A DNA stretch of 64,000 nucleotides from Flagellimonas sp. CMM7 (GCF_021390195.1 NZ_CP090003.1:2344001-2408000), one strand, 5' to 3'; positions 1-9,311 are shown, numbered from the stretch's first letter. Notes: generated from the letters alone by a model not told the origin. Numbers and translations are program-made.

Positions 1-370
1 TCATAAAGACAAGGCCATTTTTCTTAGCATCATTGTCCAATTTCTGAATTTCCTTGCTCACATAGGAAGCAGTAACAAGGTGCTTTTTAAAATGAATACA
101 ATCTTCCGCTATTTTAATATGTAATCTTGGAGGTAACATTGAAACAACAATGGATGCAGAATCTATGGCCTTTCTTCTGTCCTCATCATTGAATATATCC
201 AAGGTAATAATACTACAATTTTGGTGTGAAGAAATGTCTTGAGGAATATTTTCAGGATGAAGGTCACCTATAACTAAATGAAGACTCTCCTCTCCAGATT
301 TTTTTAGAAGATAATCTAATAGATATGAGGTGGACTTTCCTGCTCCAAGAACCAAAATAGTGCGGACCAT
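1..370 (-). CDS. Saccharopine dehydrogenase-like protein, N-terminal part
   Basis: This gene starts with ATG at 370 and runs leftward off the window, so only about 123 residues are visible. The N-terminus (VRTILVLGAGKSTSYLLDYL) is a Rossmann nucleotide-binding start with a GAGKS turn. It is followed by a strand ending in a possible cofactor-binding acidic residue (VIGDL) and by the segment ASIVVSMLPPRLH, which is typical of the saccharopine dehydrogenase / homospermidine synthase-like family. The family oxidises or reduces amino-acid conjugates such as saccharopine in lysine metabolism. The C-terminal catalytic domain lies outside the window, so the substrate cannot be judged. The gene is divergent from the DUF423 gene, with 79 bp between the two starts. 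Confidence 0.75.
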   Translation of the reverse strand, partial: MVRTILVLGAGKSTSYLLDYLLKKSGEESLHLVIGDLHPENIPQDISSHQNCSIITLDIFNDEDRRKAIDSASIVVSMLPPRLHIKIAEDCIHFKKHLVTASYVSKEIQKLDNDAKKNGLVFM

Positions 371-449
371 AGGTTTTGTTTACTTTTGATTAAAACGGAT
401 ACTAAGGTATCAAATTGTTATATTTTTAAAAATATAGACACATTAAGTT

Positions 450-842
450 ATGAACAAAACAATTTTGACAACGGGAATTTTGTTTGGATTCTTGGCTATT
501 CTTTTTGGTGCATTTGGTGCACATGGCTTAGAAAAACTAGTTGATTCAGAGTCTGTTGATACTTTTGAAACAGGGGTGCGGTATCAAATGTACCATGCAC
601 TTTTTTTGTTGATTTTGGGAATTTGGAATGGACCTTCAAAAAGGCAGAAAAAAACGGTATTTCTTACTATCTTCATTGGTACTGTTCTTTTTTCCTTTTC
701 AATCTATTTATTGGCCATAAACAGTTTAATTGCTATAGATTTTAAAAAGATAGCATTTTTAACCCCTATAGGCGGAACATTTTTAATTATTGGCTGGTTT
801 TTACTGGGATACTACGTTTTAACCCAAAAAGCATTTAAATAA
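450..842 (+). CDS. DUF423 family membrane protein
   Basis: A small integral membrane protein of 130 residues with four predicted hydrophobic helices (about 7-26, 47-60, 68-90 and 102-124). The N-terminal pattern GxxFGFLAILFGAFGAHGLE and the GVRYQMYHALFLL segment are hallmarks of the DUF423 (YwdK/YgdD-like) family. The biochemical function of this family is unknown. The length matches the family norm. It is followed after 62 bp by pckA, which has its own promoter, so the two genes are probably not obligately co-transcribed. Confidence 0.85.
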   Translation: MNKTILTTGILFGFLAILFGAFGAHGLEKLVDSESVDTFETGVRYQMYHALFLLILGIWNGPSKRQKKTVFLTIFIGTVLFSFSIYLLAINSLIAIDFKKIAFLTPIGGTFLIIGWFLLGYYVLTQKAFK

Positions 843-854
843 ATAAATATTAGG

Positions 855-882
855 TTGTAAAAGCTATATTTTTCTAGCTTTG
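855..882 (+). promoter_or_regulatory. Bacteroidota-type promoter of pckA
   Basis: TAGCTTTG at 875-882 matches the Bacteroidota primary-sigma -7 consensus TAnnTTTG exactly. A TTG at 855-857, 17 bases upstream, can serve as the -33 element. The pckA start codon follows 22 bases downstream. Confidence 0.6.
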
Positions 883-904
883 TGCCAACTAAAAAAACTT
901 AGAA

Positions 905-2521
905 ATGAATGCATTTATCCCGGCAACGAAAACGATTTCGTTAAAGTCATATGGAATACTGCACAACAACGTACACTACCAACTCTCTTCTAAAGAACTC
1001 CATGATTCAACAATCGCTAAAGACATGGGCAAGGAGGCCTCTTCTGGCGCTCTGGCCGTGCATACGGGAGAGTTTACCGGAAGGTCGCCAATGGATCGTT
1101 TTATTGTAAAGGATACAATTACTGAAGACAAAATTTGGTGGGGAGATATAAATATTCCCTTTGATAGTGAAAAGTTTGACAAACTCTATGATAAGGTAAT
1201 TGCTTATCTAAATGAAAAAGAACTGTTTGTTCGTGATTGTTATGCTTGTGCAGAGGATGCATATAAGCTTAACATTAGAGTTGTTAATGAGTATTCCTGG
1301 TCCAACATGTTTGCTTACAATATGTTTTTAAGGCCAACCGAAGAAGAACTTGAAGCCTTCGATCCCGAGTGGACAGTAATCAATGCTCCTGGTTTTATGG
1401 CTGATGCTGAAGTTGATGGTACCCGACAGCATAATTTTGCGATTCTTAATTTTTCAAAGAAGATTGCATTAATAGGAGGTACAGGGTACACAGGTGAAAT
1501 TAAAAAAGGGATTTTCTCTGCATTAAATTTTATTCTTCCTGTGTTTAAAAACACTTTGCCAATGCATTGCTCGGCAAATGTTGGGGAAGATGGTGATACA
1601 GCCATTTTCTTTGGTCTTTCTGGAACTGGGAAAACAACACTTTCTACGGACCCTAATCGTAAACTGATAGGAGATGATGAACATGGATGGACTGTAGACA
1701 ATACTGTTTTCAATTTTGAAGGAGGCTGCTATGCAAAAGTGATAGATCTTTCCAAGGAAAATGAACCTGAGATTTATGGCGCCATCAAACAGGGTGCTAT
1801 TTTGGAAAATATAATTATGGATGATAAAGGCGTTGTCGATTTCTCAGACACGTCTATTACCCAGAATACTAGAGTTAGTTATCCGATATATCATATTGAT
1901 AATATTCAACAACCTTCAATAGGTAAAAATGTAAAGAATATTTTCTTTTTAACGGCTGATGCTTTTGGTGTTTTGCCCCCAATATCCAAACTTACTCCTG
2001 CACAGGCGGCATACCATTTTATCTCTGGTTATACTGCTAAGGTTGCTGGTACAGAAGCTGGAGTGGTAGAGCCACAACCATCATTTTCTGCGTGTTTTGG
2101 AGCTCCTTTCATGCCTTTACATCCTGCCAAGTATGCAGAAATGTTAAGTAAGAAAATGAAAGAATCTGGAGTGGATGTATGGTTGATCAATACTGGATGG
2201 ACAGGAGGTCCTTATGGAGTGGGAACCAGAATGAAGTTAAAGTATACTAGGGCTATGATCAGTGCTGCTTTAAATGGAGAATTAGGGCTTTACAATTATG
2301 ATAACTACCATATCCATTCCGTTTTTGGAGTTGCCCAACCTAGGGAATGCCCTGGAGTTCCAACAGCTGTATTAAGTCCAAGAACAACTTGGAACAATGA
2401 TGAAGCATATTATAAAACAGCTTTTAAACTAACGAATGCTTTTAGGGAGAATTTTAAGAAGTTTGAAGAATATGCAAGCGAAGAGATTAGGCGTGGCGGA
2501 CCGCAGCGATACGCTTTCTAA
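905..2521 (+). CDS. pckA: Phosphoenolpyruvate carboxykinase (ATP)
   Basis: Catalyses the ATP-dependent, reversible conversion of oxaloacetate to phosphoenolpyruvate plus CO2 in the cytoplasm, the first committed step of gluconeogenesis. The protein has 538 residues, the usual length of the ATP-dependent class. Visible signatures are the substrate-binding FTGRSPMDRF (about 57-66), the kinase-1a P-loop GLSGTGKTTLSTD (about 237-249) and the metal-binding GDDEHGW (about 256-262). It ends in an arginine-rich tail. The gene has its own -7/-33 promoter and a strong hairpin terminator directly after the stop codon, so it is monocistronic. Identification is secure from the motifs and the full-length match to the family pattern. 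Confidence 0.97.
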   Translation: MNAFIPATKTISLKSYGILHNNVHYQLSSKELHDSTIAKDMGKEASSGALAVHTGEFTGRSPMDRFIVKDTITEDKIWWGDINIPFDSEKFDKLYDKVIAYLNEKELFVRDCYACAEDAYKLNIRVVNEYSWSNMFAYNMFLRPTEEELEAFDPEWTVINAPGFMADAEVDGTRQHNFAILNFSKKIALIGGTGYTGEIKKGIFSALNFILPVFKNTLPMHCSANVGEDGDTAIFFGLSGTGKTTLSTDPNRKLIGDDEHGWTVDNTVFNFEGGCYAKVIDLSKENEPEIYGAIKQGAILENIIMDDKGVVDFSDTSITQNTRVSYPIYHIDNIQQPSIGKNVKNIFFLTADAFGVLPPISKLTPAQAAYHFISGYTAKVAGTEAGVVEPQPSFSACFGAPFMPLHPAKYAEMLSKKMKESGVDVWLINTGWTGGPYGVGTRMKLKYTRAMISAALNGELGLYNYDNYHIHSVFGVAQPRECPGVPTAVLSPRTTWNNDEAYYKTAFKLTNAFRENFKKFEEYASEEIRRGGPQRYAF

Positions 2522-2524
2522 AAC

Positions 2525-2558
2525 AAAAAAGGCCCAATCATTTGATTGGGCCTTTTTT
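2525..2558. terminator. Bidirectional intrinsic terminator between pckA and hemD
   Basis: A perfect 10-bp stem, GGCCCAATCA (2531-2540) with TGATTGGGCC (2543-2552), is flanked by A6 on the left and T6 on the right. It sits between convergent genes, so it can stop pckA transcripts rightward and hemD transcripts leftward. Confidence 0.9.
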
Positions 2559-2580
2559 GTTTAATATCGATAAAAACCAG

Positions 2581-3324
2581 TTATTTGTTTACACTGGTTA
2601 TGTATTTCTGAAGCGCCATTGTCATAGATGGTGTCTCAGGTGTTGGAGCTTGTATATCAATACGAAGTCCAGCATCGGCTGCAGCTTTTACCGTACTATT
2701 CCCAAACACAGCTATACGAGTTCCATTTTGTTCAAAATCTGGAAAGTTTTTTAACAAAGACTCAATGCCAGAAGGGCTAAAGAATACCAAAACATCATAA
2801 GTAACTTCTCTAAGGTCGGATAAGTCACTAATAACCGTTTTGTAAAAAATACCACGCTTCCAATCTACTTTAAGTTCATCCAAAGTTTGCGGAACTGTAG
2901 CTTTTAGAGTATCAGATGAGGGTAGTAAGAACTTTTCATCCTTATATTTTTTTATAAGTGGAACCAGTTCATTGAACATTCGTTTTCCCACATAAATTTT
3001 CCGCTTTCTATACACCACGTACTTTTGCAAATAATAAGCAACCGCTTCAGATTGGCAAAAATATTTCATGCTATCGGGAACTTTAAAACGCATTTCTTCT
3101 GCAATTCTAAAGAAGTGATCTACAGAATTTCTGCTTGTAAGGATAATCGCAGTAAAGTTATTTAAATCAATTTTCTGCTGCCTTACATTTTTAGCTTCTA
3201 CTTCCTCAACATGAATAAAAGGTCTAAAATCCACCTTTACCTTTTCTTTTTCAATTAATCGTGAGTAGGGAGAATTTTCTATTTTGGGTTCTGGCTGGGA
3301 AACCAAAATTGTTTTTACTTTCAT
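2581..3324 (-). CDS. hemD: Uroporphyrinogen-III synthase
   Basis: Cyclises hydroxymethylbilane with inversion of ring D to give uroporphyrinogen III, the common precursor of heme, siroheme and cobalamin. The 247-residue protein has the two-lobed HemD pattern. It starts with KVKTILVSQPEP, has the mid-protein segment TAIILTSRNSVDHFF (about 78-92), and ends with DVLVFFSPSGIESLLKNFP followed by IAVFGNSTVKAAADAGLR. The family has very low sequence conservation, but the TSRNSVDHFF and FFSPSG..S segments are typical. It is encoded just downstream of a DUF4271 membrane protein (6-bp gap), an arrangement I know as common in Flavobacteriia. Confidence 0.88.
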   Translation of the reverse strand: MKVKTILVSQPEPKIENSPYSRLIEKEKVKVDFRPFIHVEEVEAKNVRQQKIDLNNFTAIILTSRNSVDHFFRIAEEMRFKVPDSMKYFCQSEAVAYYLQKYVVYRKRKIYVGKRMFNELVPLIKKYKDEKFLLPSSDTLKATVPQTLDELKVDWKRGIFYKTVISDLSDLREVTYDVLVFFSPSGIESLLKNFPDFEQNGTRIAVFGNSTVKAAADAGLRIDIQAPTPETPSMTMALQKYITSVNK

Positions 3325-3330
3325 AAGCTT

Positions 3331-3987
3331 TCAATCTTTTAGATAGCTTCCAACTAACACTAAGGGTGCAATTTCGAGTGCGCAAAGGTACAAAATAAAA
3401 TAGAAAAAATAAGGGATTATCGCTTTTTGATGGTTCTTCAATAGCCTTGTCAGTCCAATGACATTAATGGAAATAATTAAGATGATAGCAACGGAAATTA
3501 TGATTTTTGAGTCATTTAGAACATAAATAAGAACTATGTTACTAACGAACATTACCAAACTACTGTAGTTGAGGTAAGAGATTTTGTTAAACAATAATTC
3601 TGAAATCAGCCCTTGGGTATTAAAAACATACCCTTGACCAAATTGAAGTAATATCTTGACAATTTGAAAAAGAAGCAACCCTGCCATTATTATCAAGAAA
3701 GAGGAAGGATTATTATCGCTTGGTACAGTAAAAAAAACGTTCAGAACCAAGAACAAAAACAGTGAAAAATTAATCAGTTGAAAGATGGTCAATAAAATAT
3801 GGAACCAATTAAACAGGCGCCCTTTTTTATTATATAGCACAACGTACTTATTGTTAAAAGGCAGTATCATAAAATTCAGGAACCTATTTTGAAAAAGATA
3901 TTTTCCCAAGGCAAGCACGACCATACTAAAAAATAGAACAATCGTTATCCAATCTAAGGATTCAATGGTTTTATAAACTGGGTTCAT
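3331..3987 (-). CDS. DUF4271 membrane protein
   Basis: A 218-residue membrane protein with about six hydrophobic helices and short loops. It fits the DUF4271 family, which is restricted to Bacteroidota and has no established function. The upstream glycosyltransferase stop overlaps its start by 4 bases and hemD follows after 6 bases, so the three genes form one operon (glycosyltransferase, DUF4271, hemD). The family call rests on overall pattern and gene order rather than on a catalytic motif. Confidence 0.7.
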   Translation of the reverse strand: MNPVYKTIESLDWITIVLFFSMVVLALGKYLFQNRFLNFMILPFNNKYVVLYNKKGRLFNWFHILLTIFQLINFSLFLFLVLNVFFTVPSDNNPSSFLIIMAGLLLFQIVKILLQFGQGYVFNTQGLISELLFNKISYLNYSSLVMFVSNIVLIYVLNDSKIIISVAIILIISINVIGLTRLLKNHQKAIIPYFFYFILYLCALEIAPLVLVGSYLKD

Positions 3988-5642
3988 TCTTTTAGTTTAA
4001 CTGGTTTACCATTTAATCCGGGCAGGAGGCCATTTTCTGCAATACCAATTCTAAAGTGCCCAGGATTTTCCATTTTAGACTTTGGCAGCTCAAATTGGAA
4101 AAATAAGGTATCCTTAGATTTTAGAACTGTTTCGTTGTGAGACAAGTTCTTGACTTTTAAGGGGACTAACTCCTTCACCTGTTTGTGTTTGTTGGAATAG
4201 GCTACCGTGTATTTAAGTTTGTCAAGTAAAATATCAAATGGATAAGGGTTATATACTTTTAATGTAAGAGGGGATTCGTCTAGGGGCTCTTCCACAATAC
4301 ATTGCAGTTTGCGATATGACGAAAAATCTTTTATCAGAGTCCCATAAAAAATAGTGCTATCGGGGTTATAATATGAAATATCCCCACTATTTCTATATTT
4401 AGAAACATAAACTATTTTTTTGCCTCGAACACGTTCTTCGGAATCATCTATAGAATATTGGTTTTTTCTATACATGTGATTGTTGAGGGTAAACGTTGGG
4501 ATTTTTGAATAAAACTCGTACATAGGCGCTCTACGGTATGAATTTTCAAATACTATTGGCGCGTCTTCTGCCTCGGAATTTAGTGCTGCAACCCATTGTT
4601 TGTTTCCATGAGTTTCAAACCAGATTGGAAGTAAAGGTTTAAAAACCAACCACGCCCTAGCATAGATTAGAATCACCATACTAACAATACCTATTCTATA
4701 CATCCATTTTCTGCTTTTGGCATTTTCTAAAAGATGGTTAAAGGCTACAATCGCCATGGGGATAGAGATAATAATAACCCATTGCGTTTGCACTCTTCGA
4801 TTAAAACTGGATATAAAAAAGAAAATTAGAACTCCATAGGTTAGATGTAATAGTGCCTTGGTGAATTTATTGGCGGACTTGGTTTTGATTAACGATAGAT
4901 ATACCCAATAAAAAAGCAGGCCAAAAATGGCCACAAGGTTTACAAAGTAACCTAAGGTAAACTTGGTAAATGAATACGCCTGATTGGGACGTTCGTAAAG
5001 ATGGTACTTAATGGACACAAAATCATTTTGGTAAAGCCACAGAAAATGAGGAGTATAGCATACTAGTGCAACGGCAACGGCCAGCCAAGCTTTCGTGTCT
5101 TTAACAAGCTTTAAATTGGACAGAAATACAAATAAAATCACCAAAACAGCATGATATTTACTGTACATCAAGGCAGCCATTACAACTCCCATAAAAATTG
5201 AGATCCAAATTGTTGGATTGTTCAAAAAACGCCTGTAAAGCAATAAGAACAACGCTGTAAAAAATAATAAAGGTGTATCAGGCAGTGTTAAAAAGCCATA
5301 GGCGTTCATCAGGGTCATTGAAAACAGAAGAAGAAAAAAGTGGACTACATAATCTTTCTTTTTCGGGTTATCTATTAACTCCCATAGAATCAAATAGGTG
5401 CCCACAGAAAGGACACAGCTCATAAAGCGAACCCCTAACTCTCCATCAAACAAAAAACTACTTAGCTTAATTAAAAAAGCAACCATTGGTGGGTGGTCAA
5501 AATAGCCCCAATCTAGGTTCTGTGCATAGTACCAATAATACGCCTCATCATAAATAAGTTCCGTAAAATAACTCTGAACAAGGTTGAGAACAAAAAGAAC
5601 TGCCAGGAGAATAAGAAAAAGCCTGGGAAACTTTTGGGCCAT
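3984..5642 (-). CDS. GT39/ArnT-like membrane glycosyltransferase
   Basis: A 552-residue multi-pass glycosyltransferase of the GT-C fold (protein mannosyltransferase / ArnT type). These enzymes transfer a sugar from a polyprenyl-phosphate donor at the periplasmic side of the inner membrane. The first external loop carries the catalytic acidic pair in YDEAYYWYYAQ (D32, E33), followed by GYFDHPPM (D49-P52), both diagnostic of the family. About 10-12 hydrophobic helices fill residues 8-345, and a C-terminal soluble domain of about 200 residues follows. The divergent gene 120 bp away encodes a polyprenol-phosphate mannose synthase-like GT2, which could supply the donor. The acceptor is unknown. 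Confidence 0.82.
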   Translation of the reverse strand: MAQKFPRLFLILLAVLFVLNLVQSYFTELIYDEAYYWYYAQNLDWGYFDHPPMVAFLIKLSSFLFDGELGVRFMSCVLSVGTYLILWELIDNPKKKDYVVHFFLLLFSMTLMNAYGFLTLPDTPLLFFTALFLLLYRRFLNNPTIWISIFMGVVMAALMYSKYHAVLVILFVFLSNLKLVKDTKAWLAVAVALVCYTPHFLWLYQNDFVSIKYHLYERPNQAYSFTKFTLGYFVNLVAIFGLLFYWVYLSLIKTKSANKFTKALLHLTYGVLIFFFISSFNRRVQTQWVIIISIPMAIVAFNHLLENAKSRKWMYRIGIVSMVILIYARAWLVFKPLLPIWFETHGNKQWVAALNSEAEDAPIVFENSYRRAPMYEFYSKIPTFTLNNHMYRKNQYSIDDSEERVRGKKIVYVSKYRNSGDISYYNPDSTIFYGTLIKDFSSYRKLQCIVEEPLDESPLTLKVYNPYPFDILLDKLKYTVAYSNKHKQVKELVPLKVKNLSHNETVLKSKDTLFFQFELPKSKMENPGHFRIGIAENGLLPGLNGKPVKLKE

Positions 5643-5712
5643 TAAATGAATTTTAGATAGTCCAAAGTTACAAATATTGATGAATAAGATACGTAGTAAT
5701 CCATGCTACAAC

Positions 5713-5744
5713 TTGTAAACGCAACTTATAAAACGTTATTTTTG
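5713..5744 (+). promoter_or_regulatory. Promoter of the GT2-dihydroorotase-DUF4296 operon
   Basis: TATTTTTG at 5737-5744 matches the TAnnTTTG -7 consensus, and TTG at 5713-5715 lies 21 bases upstream as a -33 element. The ATG of the GT2 gene begins 18 bases downstream. Confidence 0.55.
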
Positions 5745-5762
5745 CGGTCTAATCTTATGTGA

Positions 5763-6491
5763 ATGGCAGACGGTTTAGTTATAATACCAACCTTCAATGA
5801 AATCGAAAACATTGAAGCCATCATAAAAACTGTTTTTGACCTAAGGAAAGATTTTCATGTTCTTGTGGTTGATGATAACTCACCTGATGGTACTGCTCAA
5901 AACGTCAAGAAACTTCAAGAACAATTTCCTGAGCGCTTATTTCTTGAGGTTCGAAAGGAAAAATCAGGTTTGGGAACGGCTTACATTCATGGATTTAAAT
6001 GGGCTTTAGAAAAGGACTACGATTATATATTTGAAATGGATGCCGATTTTTCTCATCGTCCAGCTGATTTATCCCGATTGCACAGAGCTTGCTTAAATGG
6101 GGCGGATGTTGCAGTTGGTTCCAGATATAAAAAAGGAGTTAATGTGGTCAACTGGCCTCTTTTTAGAATTTTGCTGTCTTATGGAGCATCATTTTACGTA
6201 AAAATTATCACGGGGATGCGGGTTCACGACCCAACAGCTGGTTTTGTGTGCTATAAAAGGGAGGTTCTGGAAAATATAGATTTGGATTCGGTCCGGTTCA
6301 TTGGTTATGCATTTCAAATTGAAATGAAGTACAGAGCTTATCTCAAAAAATATAAAATTGAAGAAGTTTCCATCATTTTTACAGATCGGGTAAACGGAAA
6401 ATCAAAAATGAACTCTGCCATAATAAGAGAAGCTATTTTTGGCGTATTCGTAATGAAGTTAAGAAGTATATTTTTCAAAAAGAGTTTTTAA
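5763..6491 (+). CDS. Polyprenol monophosphomannose synthase-like GT2
   Basis: A 242-residue GT-A fold family 2 glycosyltransferase of the dolichyl/polyprenol-phosphate mannose synthase type, which transfers a hexose from a nucleotide sugar to a lipid phosphate at the cytoplasmic face. It shows VIIPTFNEIENI at the N-terminus, the nucleotide-binding VVDDNSPDGT (35-44) and the metal-binding MDADFSHRP (92-100, D93 and D95). There is no C-terminal membrane anchor, as in the short soluble class. It may feed the divergent GT39 enzyme. The dihydroorotase gene starts one base after its stop codon, so the two are co-transcribed. Confidence 0.87.
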   Translation: MADGLVIIPTFNEIENIEAIIKTVFDLRKDFHVLVVDDNSPDGTAQNVKKLQEQFPERLFLEVRKEKSGLGTAYIHGFKWALEKDYDYIFEMDADFSHRPADLSRLHRACLNGADVAVGSRYKKGVNVVNWPLFRILLSYGASFYVKIITGMRVHDPTAGFVCYKREVLENIDLDSVRFIGYAFQIEMKYRAYLKKYKIEEVSIIFTDRVNGKSKMNSAIIREAIFGVFVMKLRSIFFKKSF

Positions 6492-6492
6492 A

Positions 6493-7827
6493 ATGTCGAG
6501 AATCCTACTAAAAAACACCAAGGTTGTTAATGAGAACAACACTTTTGAAACAGATGTGCTTCTGGATGGAGATTTTATAGCTCGTATTGATACGGATATC
6601 ACAGATGACAATGCCAAAGTCATTGATTTTAAAGGAGACTATTTGTTGCCCGGGATAATAGATGACCAAGTACATTTTAGAGAGCCAGGGCTTACCCATA
6701 AAGGAACTATTGCCACCGAAAGCAGGGCAGCTCTAGCTGGTGGGATTACCACTTTTATGGAACAGCCAAACACCAACCCCCAGACAACTACCATAGAAAA
6801 ACTTGAGGAGAAATTTGCCATGGCCGCAAAAGAGGTCTATGCCAATTATTCCTTTCTTTTTGGAGGCACTAATGATAATCTTGAAGAGTTAAAAAAACTG
6901 GATAAAAATGCCTGCTCAGGAGTGAAATTGTTCTTAGGATCTTCAACGGGTAATATGCTGGTTGATGATGAAGCGGTTTTGGAGAATATTTTCAAGAATA
7001 CAGAAATGGTAATTTCTACGCATTGTGAAGATGAAGGAACCATACGGGCAAATATGGCCAAATACCAAAAAATGTACGGTGATGATATTCCAATAGCGCT
7101 TCACCCCATTATTAGGAGCGAAAAGGCTTGCTATCTTTCCTCTTCAAAAGCAATTGCATTGGCAAAAAAGACTGGTGCTAGATTGCATGTATTTCATCTT
7201 TCTACAGGGATTGAGACAGATTTGTTCACTAATAAAATTCCGATTGAGGAGAAGAAAATCACCTCAGAAGTATGTATACACCATCTTTGGTTTTCTGATG
7301 AAGATTATGCAGAAAAAGGGACATTGATAAAATGGAACCCAGCGGTAAAGACCAAAACGGATAGGGAAAAGCTTTGGGAAGCACTATTAGATGATAGAAT
7401 AGATGTGATAGCAACCGATCACGCTCCGCACACCATTGAAGAAAAGGATAATCCGTACACTAAAGCACCATCGGGCGGGCCATTGGTACAACATGCACTA
7501 TTGGCAATGCTTCAAAAAGAGAAAGAAGGTAAAATTAGCATGGAAAAACTGGTGGAAAAAATGTGCCACAACCCTGCCAAGCTTTTTGATATTGATAAGA
7601 GAGGTTTTATACGTGAAGGATATTATGCAGACTTGGTTCAGGTAAATAGAAACTCCCAAAATGAGGTTAAAAAATCCAATATTTTTTATAAATGTGAATG
7701 GTCTCCATTTGAAGGTATTACTTTTGACTCTAAAGTAGTACGCACGTTTATTAATGGTCATCTAGGATATGAGAATGGAAATTTCTCCACAGAGAAAAAT
7801 GCCAAAAGGCTTACATTCAACAGATAA
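6493..7827 (+). CDS. pyrC: Dihydroorotase
   Basis: Catalyses the reversible cyclisation of N-carbamoyl-aspartate to dihydroorotate, the third step of pyrimidine synthesis. The protein has 444 residues of the amidohydrolase superfamily. Visible motifs are the metal site DQVHFREPGLTHKGT (about 58-72), SGVKLFLGSSTGN around the candidate carboxylated lysine (about 140), an STHCEDEG segment, and the late metal/substrate motif ATDHAPHT (307-314). The related allantoinases and hydantoinases share the fold, but REPG plus ATDHAPHT favours dihydroorotase. It sits in a tight operon with the GT2 gene (1-base gap) and the DUF4296 lipoprotein (3-base gap). Confidence 0.9.
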   Translation: MSRILLKNTKVVNENNTFETDVLLDGDFIARIDTDITDDNAKVIDFKGDYLLPGIIDDQVHFREPGLTHKGTIATESRAALAGGITTFMEQPNTNPQTTTIEKLEEKFAMAAKEVYANYSFLFGGTNDNLEELKKLDKNACSGVKLFLGSSTGNMLVDDEAVLENIFKNTEMVISTHCEDEGTIRANMAKYQKMYGDDIPIALHPIIRSEKACYLSSSKAIALAKKTGARLHVFHLSTGIETDLFTNKIPIEEKKITSEVCIHHLWFSDEDYAEKGTLIKWNPAVKTKTDREKLWEALLDDRIDVIATDHAPHTIEEKDNPYTKAPSGGPLVQHALLAMLQKEKEGKISMEKLVEKMCHNPAKLFDIDKRGFIREGYYADLVQVNRNSQNEVKKSNIFYKCEWSPFEGITFDSKVVRTFINGHLGYENGNFSTEKNAKRLTFNR

Positions 7828-7830
7828 AAA

Positions 7831-8253
7831 ATGAGAAAGATAATTTTGCTCTTTTTTGGAATACTTCTTTTTTCTTGTGGAAAAAAAGTGATTGAAAAGC
7901 CTGAAAAACTTATTCCGCAAGAAAAAATGGTAGCCATTTTGCATGATTTGGCAATTTTGAACTCAGCTAAGTCATCTTTTAACCATGTGATGGAAAATAA
8001 AGGAATAAAGGTTATGGAATTCCTTTATGAAAAACATCAAATAGACAGTACTCAATTTTCTCAAAGTGATTTATACTATGCTTCTGTTCCCCTAGAATAC
8101 CAAGCTATTTATGAAAAAGTGGAAATGAAGCTGGAAACGCGAAGAGCCACTTTGGAAAGGGCAACGAAAAACAGAAATGATAGTATAAGAAAGGCGCAAA
8201 AAAAGAAGACAGATTCAATTGCGAAGTTAAAAGTAGATAAAACGAAATCTTAG
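7831..8253 (+). CDS. DUF4296 lipoprotein
   Basis: A 140-residue predicted lipoprotein. The N-terminus MRKIILLFFGILLFSCGKK has a lipobox with the lipidated cysteine at residue 16. The body matches DUF4296 (KLIPQEKMVAILHDLAILNSAKS, then DSTQFSQSDLYYASVPLEYQAIYEKV), a small helical Bacteroidota family of unknown function. The tail from about residue 105 is a lysine-rich, highly charged helix. It follows dihydroorotase by 3 bases. Its stop codon overlaps by 4 bases the stop of the convergent epimerase gene. Confidence 0.8.
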   Translation: MRKIILLFFGILLFSCGKKVIEKPEKLIPQEKMVAILHDLAILNSAKSSFNHVMENKGIKVMEFLYEKHQIDSTQFSQSDLYYASVPLEYQAIYEKVEMKLETRRATLERATKNRNDSIRKAQKKKTDSIAKLKVDKTKS

Positions 8254-9248
8254 TTCTTAAATCTTGTACAGCTAAACGAGATAGCCTCTTCAAGGTTCTC
8301 AAACTTAAAAGCAAGGGCTTTTTTAATTTTTTCATTGCTGTAATTTTCCTTTTTGTACAGACCTTTGGCCATGTTTTTAGACAGCCTTCTCCTTTTTCCC
8401 AATACCTTGCTTCGCAACCAGTCCCACCGCCAAAAAAATTCTAAAGCCGCAAAGGACACTTTTTTAGTTGGCGCTTCAACTCCAAGTTTTGGGGCAATTT
8501 TTTGAAATAGTTCCTGATAAGATAAATTCTCATTTACAAGAATAAACCGTTCTCTTTCTATTTTAGAATCCATTAGTTTCATCATGGAATTTGTTACATC
8601 AGAAACGGTGACAAAACCTGTTCCGCCAGGAAGAAAGGATTTTTTGCCCTTTGAAGCATAGGTAAAAAAAGTACCACTTCCAGATTTCCAAAACCCAGGA
8701 CCTATAACTACTCCGGGATTAACGACAACAACCGCGAGTCCTTCTTGTGAACCCCTCCAGACCTCTAGTTCAGCATCATGTTTTGTTAGCCCATAAACAG
8801 ATACATTGGTGTCGCTCCATTCATTATCCTCTGTTACCTCTTTGCCTTGAGTGCCCGAACCTATTGCGGCAATGGAACTAACATAGCATAGTTTTTTAAT
8901 GTTATATTCCAAACAAAGGTTAACAATGTTCGCCGTGCCTTCAATATTGGTTTTGACCAAGGCAGCATAATCATTTGGGTCAAAAGAAATAAGTGCTGCA
9001 CAATGATAAACGTATTCAATATTTTGAAAAAGTTCCTGTAGCGAAGCGATATCGGTAATGTCTGCCTTTACCCAGGTTATTTTTTCCAGTAATTCCGATG
9101 GATTATCCGTGTAGTATCCAAAAATTTTGGAAACGATTTTAAGGGAATCTTGATTTCTATAACTGGCCTTTACTTTTTTTCCATTATTGACCAAATGAAA
9201 TAGTAAGTGCGAACCTATTAAACCAGTGCCTCCAGTAACTAAAATCAT
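8250..9248 (-). CDS. NAD-dependent epimerase/dehydratase family protein
   Basis: A 332-residue extended short-chain dehydrogenase. It has the cofactor motif GGTGLIG (6-12), the DITDIASL acidic turn (about 63-70), the catalytic serine region YVSSIAAIG (122-130), and the active-site YxxxK as Y152 and K156. Homologues act on NDP-sugars, flavonoids or steroid-like substrates. The C-terminal half, which sets specificity, does not let me pick one. It could also be a dihydroflavonol-4-reductase-like enzyme, a label often given to this subgroup. It is divergent from tyrS. Confidence 0.85.
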   Translation of the reverse strand: MILVTGGTGLIGSHLLFHLVNNGKKVKASYRNQDSLKIVSKIFGYYTDNPSELLEKITWVKADITDIASLQELFQNIEYVYHCAALISFDPNDYAALVKTNIEGTANIVNLCLEYNIKKLCYVSSIAAIGSGTQGKEVTEDNEWSDTNVSVYGLTKHDAELEVWRGSQEGLAVVVVNPGVVIGPGFWKSGSGTFFTYASKGKKSFLPGGTGFVTVSDVTNSMMKLMDSKIERERFILVNENLSYQELFQKIAPKLGVEAPTKKVSFAALEFFWRWDWLRSKVLGKRRRLSKNMAKGLYKKENYSNEKIKKALAFKFENLEEAISFSCTRFKN

Positions 9249-9303
9249 TTAGTAAAAGTACCTATTTGCGGTGGATTTATTCAAGGATGTAAGAACTTCA
9301 TTT

Positions 9304-9311
9304 TATATTTG
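9304..9311 (+). promoter_or_regulatory. -7 promoter element of tyrS
   Basis: TATATTTG is an exact TAnnTTTG match 18 bases before the first ATG of tyrS. I see no clear TTG -33 element at the usual distance, so the call rests on the -7 box alone. Confidence 0.45.

Noticed and set aside
1315..1713. A 132-codon open frame antisense to pckA.
   Set aside because: It lies over the P-loop region of a certain gene, and its translation matches nothing I recognise.
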